Positions 7,793-14,463 of a stretch of 16,573 nucleotides of DNA are shown here, in pieces (the stretch's first letter is position 1; the number at the start of each line of letters is the position of its first letter). Both the position numbers and the translations under genes were made by a program. The DNA comes from a bacterium (GTDB taxonomy: Bacteria; Patescibacteria; Gracilibacteria; 1-14-2-50-48-13). The DNA is taken from contig JAUIFW010000011.1 in assembly GCA_030430105.1 (NCBI GenBank), positions 1-16,573 of the forward strand, in the 5' to 3' direction. The notes beneath the pieces were generated by a model that was not told where the DNA came from, did no database searches, and saw only the letters and a program-made list of their open reading frames with translations.

Positions 7793-9538
7793 ATGCGCAC
7801 AACTCTCTTTGCTTTGCTTGTGTTTCTCCTTTTGCCTTTTGTCTCTGCTCAGGAGTATGGATGGCAGGTAGATTCGTTTCGCTCTGAGGTCGAGCTTCGC
7901 GCCGACACGAGTGTTCGGGTAGAGGAAAACATTGCTGTGGACTTTTATGATGTGGAGCGGCGGGGTATACTTCGCGATATTCCTGTACGTTATCAGAATA
8001 CTGATGATAAGTGGTTTGATATCAATCTTCGTATTCAAGAGGTGACAGATGCTGCTGGTAGGCCTTGGGAATGGACGAGCTATAGGAGTGGTGTGTTTGA
8101 AACTATTCGTGTAGGTAATCCTGATGTCTATCTGACGGGAAAACAGGAGTATTCTATTTCTTATGAGGCAGAGCGCACCTACCTTTTGCAGGAGCGAGGT
8201 GATGAGGAGTTGATTGAGTATGCTTGGAATGTGAATGGATCCTGGCCTGTGGATATCGAGCGACTGGAGGCTAGCTTTATGCTTCCAGACGGGGCTGAGG
8301 TGATGGATGTGCATCGGGTGATTTGTTTCATTGGAGTGTATGGTACCTCATATCAGGATTGTTCTTACCGCACTTCTGAGCGAGGTGGGCGTGTGGTTGT
8401 AGAAGTTTGGGGAAATGGGCCTGTGGAATACTATGAACAGCTTACGGTTGGACTTGAGCTGAGTCGGGATTTGTTTACGCTGCCGCCTTGGCATGTGCAA
8501 TTGGGATGGTGGCTTGCAATGTATTGGATGAGGCTTGTTCCCCTCTTTTTCATTGCTCTCATCGTCTATCTTTGGATTCGCTTTGGAAAAGATCCTGCTC
8601 GAGGAACTTCTGTGCCGGATTGGAATCCACCAGGGGATCTTTCTCCCTCTTTGATGGGAACCTTGTATGATGATTTTTCTAGTACGGAGGAGCTTGCTAG
8701 TACCTTGATATATTTTGCAACGCGTGGGTTTATCAAGATTTCGAAGCTAGAGGGGAAAAAGGAATATGAGTTTACCAAGCTAAAGGAGGCGGATGACACC
8801 TTGAATGATGGGGAGAAGTATCTGTTGGATAAGCTTTTTGGATCTAAAAAGACAAAAACTACCAAGGATTTGAAGAAGAAGTTTTATAAGCACCTACCTA
8901 CTATTTATAGTAAGTGGTACAAGGCTATGGCTTCACTCAAGCTCTATCACAAGAATCCTGATGATGTGAGGGGTACGTACTTTGGACTTGCTTGGGTGAT
9001 CCTTGTCGTAGGAATTATTTTTGCTGGAGTGCATGAGGATGGGATGACTGCTTTATTTGTTATTATCGCGTTTGTGCTTTGGCTTGTGTTTGCTTTTGTT
9101 ATGCCGAAGCGTACGGTTAAAGGTATGGAACTTTTGACCAAAGTCTATGGGCTTCGAGAGTTCATTGCTAGGGCGGAGAAGTATCGTCTTGAATTTGTGA
9201 ATGCCCCAGGAAAGACTGTAGAAGAGTTTGAACGCCTGCTTCCCTTTGCGATGGTTCTCGGGGTTGAGAAAGAATGGGCTAAGGAGTTTCAGGATATATA
9301 TAAAAAGGAGCCAGATTGGTTTCGGGGGACAGAGGATTTTAATACCACGAGCTTTGTTAATTCTCTTCGGGACATGTCAAAGTCAACTACGACAGCTATG
9401 CGCTCTACGCCACCTTCAAGTAGTGGAGGAAGTACCGGTTGGAGTACCAGTTCATCCTATAGTTCAAGCGGCGGGAGTAGTTTTTCTGGAGGCTTTAGTG
9501 GAGGAGGATTTGGTGGAGGAGGTGGAGGAAGTTGGTAA
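7793..9538 (+). CDS. DUF2207 domain-containing membrane protein
   Basis: The 581-residue protein has a signal peptide (about 1-19, ending VSAQ), followed by a beta-rich extracytoplasmic domain (about 25-225) of the DUF2207 type, with the usual RGILRDIPVRYQ block. A membrane segment lies at about 238-262, then a cytoplasmic helical domain, two more membrane segments (about 396-413 and 419-437), another helical region, and a Ser/Gly tail ending in GGGSW. The tail and three-segment layout are characteristic of the family, whose biochemical role is unknown. DUF2207 genes commonly sit next to lemA, and here they are separated only by the structured spacer. The ATG is preceded by TATCGTT with no Shine-Dalgarno sequence. 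TAA ends the gene at 9536-9538. Confidence 0.93.
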   Translation: MRTTLFALLVFLLLPFVSAQEYGWQVDSFRSEVELRADTSVRVEENIAVDFYDVERRGILRDIPVRYQNTDDKWFDINLRIQEVTDAAGRPWEWTSYRSGVFETIRVGNPDVYLTGKQEYSISYEAERTYLLQERGDEELIEYAWNVNGSWPVDIERLEASFMLPDGAEVMDVHRVICFIGVYGTSYQDCSYRTSERGGRVVVEVWGNGPVEYYEQLTVGLELSRDLFTLPPWHVQLGWWLAMYWMRLVPLFFIALIVYLWIRFGKDPARGTSVPDWNPPGDLSPSLMGTLYDDFSSTEELASTLIYFATRGFIKISKLEGKKEYEFTKLKEADDTLNDGEKYLLDKLFGSKKTKTTKDLKKKFYKHLPTIYSKWYKAMASLKLYHKNPDDVRGTYFGLAWVILVVGIIFAGVHEDGMTALFVIIAFVLWLVFAFVMPKRTVKGMELLTKVYGLREFIARAEKYRLEFVNAPGKTVEEFERLLPFAMVLGVEKEWAKEFQDIYKKEPDWFRGTEDFNTTSFVNSLRDMSKSTTTAMRSTPPSSSGGSTGWSTSSSYSSSGGSSFSGGFSGGGFGGGGGGSW

Positions 9539-9541
9539 ATG

Positions 9542-9558
9542 GCCGCGTCAGACGCGGC
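9542..9558. other. GC-rich hairpin just after the DUF2207 gene
   Basis: GCCGCGT-CAG-ACGCGGC forms a 7-bp stem with a 3-base loop, four bases after the DUF2207 stop. AAAATTT rather than a T-run follows, so it is a poor intrinsic terminator by itself. It may pause polymerase or protect the transcript end ahead of the true terminator about 70 bp downstream. Between them lies an AT-rich stretch with the short direct repeat ATTTCAA. Confidence 0.5.
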
Positions 9559-9626
9559 AAAATTTCAAATTTCAAATGTCAGATAGCAAATGGTAGGGTT
9601 GTCGGTTTGAGTTCATAGAAGTACTT

Positions 9627-9655
9627 AAAAAGCACCGTGGGGACGGTGCTTTTTT
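9627..9655. terminator. bidirectional Rho-independent terminator
   Basis: AGCACCGT (9631-9638), a GGGG loop and ACGGTGCT (9643-9650) make an 8-bp GC-rich stem. T5-6 follows on the plus strand and A4-5 precedes it, giving a T-run on the minus strand too. It lies between the convergent ends of the DUF2207 gene and doxX and can serve both transcripts. Confidence 0.92.
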
Positions 9656-9669
9656 GTATGTGGAGTTTA

Positions 9670-10098
9670 TTAGACGCTGATTTTTTCTACCTTGGTGAAT
9701 TTTTTCTCAAGGATGCGATCTAGTGTTGGTCCTCCTTGCTTTCCTCCTAGGAAGAGGGAGAGAGAGGTGAAGAATACGTATCCGTGGTAGGAGAGCATCA
9801 TGCTGTCTGCATTATTGAAGCCTAGGAAGATACTCATCCCAAGGAACATGATTGCTGACGCAAGTGCTGCCCATGTTGTCCAAAGTCCAAATAGGAGCAG
9901 TAGACCAACCAAGAGCTCTGCCCACGGAAGTGCTGGAATGAGAACGTCCTTCATAAACTGAAGTGACTCAGTATTGTTGATCATGCTTGCATAGCCGTTG
10001 CTAATGAGAAGCTTATTTAGTCCAGCGAGTGTAAGCATAAGTCCTGTCGAGAGGCGAAGCCCGTGTGCTAGGAGCTGAAGCTTTAGGTTATTAAACAT
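9670..10098 (-). CDS. DoxX family membrane protein
   Basis: The 142-residue product has about four predicted membrane helices. Its N-terminal LKLQLLAHGLRLSTGLMLTL segment is followed by AGLNKLL, matching DoxX-family proteins. Later segments include PALPWAELLVGLLLLFG (the second-helix motif) and a hydrophobic pair ending SLFLGGKQGGPTLD before a short basic tail. Family members are variously linked to quinone or redox functions, but the substrate cannot be inferred here. It lies 74 bp downstream of comEC on the same strand and could be co-transcribed, or driven by the TATATT-rich bases just before its ATG, which would leave a very short leader. No Shine-Dalgarno sequence is seen. The TAA stop (9670-9672) is followed by the shared terminator. 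Confidence 0.85.
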   Translation of the reverse strand: MFNNLKLQLLAHGLRLSTGLMLTLAGLNKLLISNGYASMINNTESLQFMKDVLIPALPWAELLVGLLLLFGLWTTWAALASAIMFLGMSIFLGFNNADSMMLSYHGYVFFTSLSLFLGGKQGGPTLDRILEKKFTKVEKISV

Positions 10099-10172
10099 GT
10101 GGTTTGGTAAAAATATATATTTGGCGATGCCACGTAGCTAGAGAGTATGTGTATCGCTTACACGCGTAAAGC

Positions 10173-11681
10173 CTAATCCATTGCCTCTAGGCTGTTTTTC
10201 CGATCTTTTGACATATTCTTTTGTATCCAAAGACCTAAGATAAGGTATTGTCCTAGGACGAGCCAGATGCCACCTGGAAGGTATAAGTCCTGAAGTGATG
10301 CAAAGGGAAGCGACCCTAGGAGGGTAGTGATCCAAAGACCAGTTTCGACCAGAAGTTTTGTAAGGATAGATATGGGTATGGTTATCCATGATATTGGTGA
10401 GATGGCTGCGAGAAAGCTGAGTAACATACTCAGTGGGATAAGCGGTGTTACCAGAAGGTTGGCAAGTGGTGCTATGAGTGAGAAGCTTTGGAAATAATAT
10501 AGCGTGAGTGGTGTGGTGATAATCTGCGCTGCTATGGTTGTACTTACTGCCTCTTGGATTTCAAATTGCTTGGGAAGCCAGAGAAACCATGGGCGTACTA
10601 GTGGCTCTACGTACATTAGGCCAAACAATGCGCAAAAGGAAAGCTGGAACCCAATATCATAGAGGAGTGTTCTTGGTTGTAGTGCCACCATTAGGCATGC
10701 TGACAGAAGGACAATGTACAGTGAGGCTGTGTTTCTTTCTAGCAGGAGTACGATGAGCGCTAGGCCTCCCATGAGGCTTGCCCTAACTACTGCAGCGGAA
10801 GCTCCTACGAATAGTGCGAAGAGTGCTATAGAGCATAATGAAACGACTACCCGTAGACTTAAGGAAAGGGGTTTTAGTACAGTGAACAAGAGAGAAATGA
10901 TGATAGTAATATTGAATCCCGAAACCGCCACTATGTGCGTGAGCCCTGTGCGTTGGAAATTGTCCTTGAGATCTTGTGAAAGGTCACTTCTGGCACCAAG
11001 AAGTATGCCACTGATCCACCCTCCACTATCTCCAGGCCACAGTGTCTGTATGGTGTATTGGAGCCTTCTTTTTATAGCGAAGAGGTAGTGCTCCCATGGA
11101 GGATTTCGAGGTTTTGAAATGCTCTGAATGTTTGCTTTGGATAGTCTTAGCGTGATATTTTTTAGAAGGAGGTAGTCAGTATACGAGAAGCTTTCAGAGA
11201 AATTTTCTGGTAGTTCGAAGCTACCTTTTAGTAACACTCTGTCTCCTAGTTCTACATCTACAAATCTCGGGAGAACTGCTGCTACGTGTGTGTTATCTGG
11301 CAAACTAAGTGTGAAGCGTGTTTTGCCCTCTGCGAACTCTGGGTCTGACCCCACTTCTCCTTCCACGAGGCCTCGATGGGTACTCCAAGTCTTAGCTTTG
11401 ACTTGCATGGCTGCAACATGCCATTCATTGTTTGTGCAGATCACAAAAGCAAGCATGAGTATACTCATGCAGAGCAAGATATCTTTGCCTCGTAGTGGGA
11501 GGAGTAAGATGCATATAAAAACGAGGATATACATAGTAATTCCTACGAAAAAAGAGGCTACTCCAAGCAGAAAAAGCACAAGGTACCAATGCGCTTCTAT
11601 GTCGAGGAAAGCTCCTGGAAGCTCTTTTCTTTTGAGGCTGGGTACGTACAATGGAAAAGCTTTAAAGGACGTCACTATCAT
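10173..11681 (-). CDS. comEC: ComEC/Rec2-type DNA uptake channel, lacking the beta-lactamase domain
   Basis: ComEC forms the inner-membrane channel for incoming single-stranded DNA during natural transformation. The 502-residue product has N-terminal membrane helices (about 31-85), a DUF4131/OB-like soluble region (about 95-190) and the Competence domain (about 200-490). Its signature blocks are FQRTGLTHIVAVSGFNI (242-258), VVRASLMGG and DIGFQLSFCALFGL. The protein ends soon after the last membrane segments with a short charged tail. The C-terminal metallo-beta-lactamase domain found in many full-length ComEC proteins (often 700-800 residues) is absent, and no HxHxDH motif occurs. The TAG stop is clean with no remnant after it, so this looks like a natural short form rather than a recent truncation. 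Its ATG lies only 13 bp from the divergent LCP gene. Confidence 0.93.
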   Translation of the reverse strand: MIVTSFKAFPLYVPSLKRKELPGAFLDIEAHWYLVLFLLGVASFFVGITMYILVFICILLLPLRGKDILLCMSILMLAFVICTNNEWHVAAMQVKAKTWSTHRGLVEGEVGSDPEFAEGKTRFTLSLPDNTHVAAVLPRFVDVELGDRVLLKGSFELPENFSESFSYTDYLLLKNITLRLSKANIQSISKPRNPPWEHYLFAIKRRLQYTIQTLWPGDSGGWISGILLGARSDLSQDLKDNFQRTGLTHIVAVSGFNITIIISLLFTVLKPLSLSLRVVVSLCSIALFALFVGASAAVVRASLMGGLALIVLLLERNTASLYIVLLSACLMVALQPRTLLYDIGFQLSFCALFGLMYVEPLVRPWFLWLPKQFEIQEAVSTTIAAQIITTPLTLYYFQSFSLIAPLANLLVTPLIPLSMLLSFLAAISPISWITIPISILTKLLVETGLWITTLLGSLPFASLQDLYLPGGIWLVLGQYLILGLWIQKNMSKDRKNSLEAMD

Positions 11682-11694
11682 ATAAAAGACTACT

Positions 11695-13254
11695 ATGAAG
11701 ATTCCTTTTTCCTTTGGGAAAAAAGAGGAAGGTGTTGATGGGGAGAATAAACAGCAAGTGAAGGAATTACTTGCTAACTACTACTATAAGAAGAAGTCAG
11801 GTGTACGAGGTGCATCGAGCGTGTTTACCTATGCTATTGTTGGAAGCGGATTTGTTGTGGTGTTTTTGTTTATGGCTTGGAGTCTGCTTTCCACCTTCAA
11901 TATTAATGTGCCAGATATGCTCGTGAGTGGGGTGAGTCAGGTGCTTGGAAAGAACCTCAATACGGATGAGTTTGGTCGTACCAATATCTTGCTTGTGGGA
12001 GTGGGAGGTGCTGAGCATGATGGCCCAAACCTCACGGATACTCTGATGATAGCGAGTCTGAATCATGAGAATGATTCTCTTGCGCTTCTCTCTATACCTA
12101 GAGATCTCTATGTAATGATGCCAAAGGTGGGTGGTACCAAGATCAATAGTGTGTATGAGTATGCCTTTCGCTCGTATTTGAGAGAATCAGGTTTGGATGA
12201 TTCCAATATGATCGTAGAGAATACGGATGCGAGTGTATATGCGATGGATGAGCTCAAGAGCACCATTGAGCGAGTTATTGGTACGGAAATACAGTACTAT
12301 GCACGCGTGGATTTCCAGGGCTTTGTAGATATGGTGGATATCGTCGATGGTATTGAAGTAGACGTGCCATACAACTTCCTAGATAGGCAGTACCCTGACA
12401 AGAATCAGATCGGCTATGAGACGTTCTACCTTCCGAAGGGGCGACAGATTCTCGATGGAGAAACAGCTCTCAAGTATGCGCGAAGTCGTCATTCTACCTC
12501 TGATTTCGATCGGGCGGATAGGCAGCAGACAATTATCAAAGCTCTTTTAGACAAGGCTTTGGCTATGGAAGTACTTACGAACCCTTCTCAACTACGGCGT
12601 ATGTACTTGAGTATTAGTAGTAACTTTACCACAGACCTTGATTGGCGAGAGATTTTGAGGTTTGCAGAAAAGGCAACCAAGCTTGATCGAAGTGCTATTG
12701 CTAATGTGGTACTTCATGATGACCCAAGTCAGGTGGGAGGTCTCTTGTATTCACCAAACCGAGCATATTTTAATGGGCTTGCTGTACTGCTACCACAAGG
12801 GGCTCCTCCAGCAAATCCAGGGTATTACAAGAATATTCATTACTTTGCGAATCTGTACTTCAACAACCCTGCGTTCTTTGCAGATCCTCCCGAGGTGCTT
12901 GTGCTCAATGCAACACTTTCAGGTGGACAGAGAATTTCAGGAGTTGCGAGTGAGGCGCGAGCTCAGTTGAAGCAGTACGGACTTCGTACCGTCCATGTTG
13001 GAGATGCGCCCGCAGGGTATTACTTGGCTGAGTCGCAGTATTATTACAAAGGAGAGGCTATCGAAGATCTTGTTAGTGATAATTTGCAACTCGTGATGCC
13101 TTCTGAGGAAATTGTGTATGAGCAGGATGAAGAAGGGCAGCTTCTCAATGTTGCGTATGCTGATGAGCCACTTGAGGATATGCTTGCAGAAGCATTTGAA
13201 GAGTATGATGTGGTGTTCGTTGTGGGGAATGACTACCTAGATCTCTTACCATAG
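11695..13254 (+). CDS. LytR-CpsA-Psr (LCP) family wall-polymer ligase with LytR_C domain
   Basis: LCP proteins transfer lipid-linked glycopolymers such as teichoic or capsular chains onto peptidoglycan outside the membrane. The 519-residue product has a cytoplasmic N-terminus, one membrane helix (about 43-67) and the LCP domain (about 95-300). Conserved blocks are TDTLMIASLN (D115), LLSIPRDLYV (R136) and YARSRHSTSDFDRADRQQ (R263, R265, D272, R276), which bind the pyrophosphate and metal. A LytR_C domain follows at about 398-515 (EVLVLNATLSGGQRISGVA). The ATG is preceded by TATAAA eight bases upstream and no Shine-Dalgarno sequence, suggesting a leaderless message. ftsQ begins six bases after its stop, so the two are probably one transcript. 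Confidence 0.95.
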   Translation: MKIPFSFGKKEEGVDGENKQQVKELLANYYYKKKSGVRGASSVFTYAIVGSGFVVVFLFMAWSLLSTFNINVPDMLVSGVSQVLGKNLNTDEFGRTNILLVGVGGAEHDGPNLTDTLMIASLNHENDSLALLSIPRDLYVMMPKVGGTKINSVYEYAFRSYLRESGLDDSNMIVENTDASVYAMDELKSTIERVIGTEIQYYARVDFQGFVDMVDIVDGIEVDVPYNFLDRQYPDKNQIGYETFYLPKGRQILDGETALKYARSRHSTSDFDRADRQQTIIKALLDKALAMEVLTNPSQLRRMYLSISSNFTTDLDWREILRFAEKATKLDRSAIANVVLHDDPSQVGGLLYSPNRAYFNGLAVLLPQGAPPANPGYYKNIHYFANLYFNNPAFFADPPEVLVLNATLSGGQRISGVASEARAQLKQYGLRTVHVGDAPAGYYLAESQYYYKGEAIEDLVSDNLQLVMPSEEIVYEQDEEGQLLNVAYADEPLEDMLAEAFEEYDVVFVVGNDYLDLLP

Positions 13255-13260
13255 AGACCT

Positions 13261-14298
13261 ATGAAGCTTCCTGACCTTTCTCGTATTCAAAAAAGGCTGA
13301 CTTCTTTGATTCCAAAGAAGTCTTCGAAGAGAAAGGGGGTTCGAAAGCGTGCGAAGAGAGTCTCGCGAACAGTGCTTCACATAGAACGACCAGATCGAAA
13401 GAAGCGTTTTCATAAGCCAACATCTTCTCACAAGGCTAGGAGAATCACCTCGAGCCTAGAGAAGCGATTGGCTAAATTTGTGACACCAAAGGTTTTGATG
13501 CTTTCTATAGCAGTTGCTCTTGGAGGCATACTCTTTGGCCTTACTTTCTTTTCGCGACTGTTTCTTGTGCAGGATATCAACGTAGCGCGTGATGTGTATT
13601 ATGTGTCTACAGAAAGGATTCAAGAGGTGCTTAGTGATTCTCTAGGTGAGCATATGTTCTTTCTCAATACGAAGGAACTAGAGCTTCGTCTACTTCGGGA
13701 GTATCCCTTTATGAAGTCGGTTCATGTGAAAAAGCTTTTTCCACACTCTCTTTCCGTGGAAATGAGCTCTTTTGAGATTGTTGGTTTGATTGGGAGAGAA
13801 GAGCAGGAATCACCTTTTTTGTTGTCAGAAAATGGCGTAGTGCTTGAGGATACGAGATTGCTCAAGGAAGGGGAAGATACGGCAGGGATCCTTCATATTG
13901 AAGTGCCTACATACTCCTATGATGAGCCTCTTACGCCTGTTGTTGAGCCATATGTCGAGCTAATCCATGGTAAGCGTTTTGTTCAGGAAGAGCATATGGA
14001 GGCTATTCTTGAAATGTTTGAACTCTTAGAAAATAACTTTTCGTTTTCTATCGCAAAAGCAGAATATCTTCCTTTAGAGGAGGAAGTGCATATTCACTTG
14101 CAGGATGGGCCACAGTTGCTTTTTTGGCTCGCTGAGCCAATTAAGACTCAGGTATATAAGCTTAAGCGTATTGAGGAGGAACAAAGTGTGGATCTTGGCT
14201 CCCAGAATCATGTGTATGTGGACTTGAGAATTCCTGATCGCGTGGATGTGTGTGATGCTGGACAGGGGTGTGCGGGGTTTGTGGGAAGAGGGATATGA
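13261..14298 (+). CDS. ftsQ: cell division protein FtsQ/DivIB-like
   Basis: FtsQ links early and late divisome proteins in the periplasm or cell-wall space. The 345-residue product has a long, strongly basic cytoplasmic N-terminus (about 1-75, packed with Lys/Arg), one membrane helix (about 77-98), a POTRA domain (about 103-171; VQDINVAR..., EYPFMKSVHVKKLFPHSL) and the FtsQ beta domain, ending near YVDLRIPDRVDV. A short Cys/Gly-rich tail follows (VCDAGQGCAGFVGRGI). The ATG at 13261 comes six bases after the LCP stop and follows GAGACCT. Unusually for ftsQ, neither ftsA/ftsZ nor mur ligase genes flank it here. It is the only gene in the window ending in TGA (14296-14298), and a hairpin begins at the next base. 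POTRA family and length support the call, though remote FtsQ-like proteins can diverge. Confidence 0.88.
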   Translation: MKLPDLSRIQKRLTSLIPKKSSKRKGVRKRAKRVSRTVLHIERPDRKKRFHKPTSSHKARRITSSLEKRLAKFVTPKVLMLSIAVALGGILFGLTFFSRLFLVQDINVARDVYYVSTERIQEVLSDSLGEHMFFLNTKELELRLLREYPFMKSVHVKKLFPHSLSVEMSSFEIVGLIGREEQESPFLLSENGVVLEDTRLLKEGEDTAGILHIEVPTYSYDEPLTPVVEPYVELIHGKRFVQEEHMEAILEMFELLENNFSFSIAKAEYLPLEEEVHIHLQDGPQLLFWLAEPIKTQVYKLKRIEEEQSVDLGSQNHVYVDLRIPDRVDVCDAGQGCAGFVGRGI

Positions 14299-14317
14299 CG
14301 ATTTGCTTCACAAATCG
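14299..14317. other. hairpin immediately after the ftsQ stop
   Basis: CGATTTG, loop CTTCA, CAAATCG form a 7-bp stem directly after the TGA. It is followed by A-rich sequence, so it is not an intrinsic terminator. The next 85 bp (14318-14404) are AT-rich and low in complexity, with several self-complementary short words such as AAAGATTAAA/TTTAATCTTT, but no gene. Confidence 0.45.
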
Positions 14318-14404
14318 AAAGATTAAAGACTAAATATTAATAATTAAATAACAAAGAACTGCTAATTAGAATTTAATCTTTAATATTTAAAAATTTAGTT
14401 ATTT

Positions 14405-14426
14405 CACCCGCGAGAGCGGGTGTTTT
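14405..14426 (+). terminator. Rho-independent terminator after ftsQ
   Basis: CACCCGC, a GAGA tetraloop of the stable GNRA type, and GCGGGTG form a 7-bp GC-rich stem followed by TTTT. It closes the LCP-ftsQ transcript and sits just upstream of the promoter for the secreted-protein gene. Confidence 0.85.
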
Positions 14427-14427
14427 G

Positions 14428-14436
14428 TGGTATACT
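14428..14436 (+). promoter_or_regulatory. extended -10 promoter for the secreted protein gene
   Basis: TGGTATACT combines a TGN extension with a TATACT hexamer (five of six matches to TATAAT). The -35 position falls inside the terminator stem and has no good match, as is common for extended -10 promoters. Transcription would begin near 14443, leaving a leader of about 20 bases. Confidence 0.55.
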
Positions 14437-14463
14437 ATATAGATAGAAATAAACACCAATCCC

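Noticed and set aside
88..14298. alternative genetic code with UGA as glycine, as in Gracilibacteria/Absconditabacteria
   Set aside because: All conserved genes are full length with no in-frame TGA, so such a code would leave no trace of use here.
14296..14317. selenocysteine codon with SECIS hairpin at the ftsQ TGA
   Set aside because: The hairpin is short and touches the TGA, FtsQ is not a selenoprotein family, and the protein is complete at this point.
14318..14404. long inverted repeat in AT-rich sequence after ftsQ
   Set aside because: Complementary words occur in the wrong order to form a nested stem; the stretch is better described as low-complexity AT-rich DNA.
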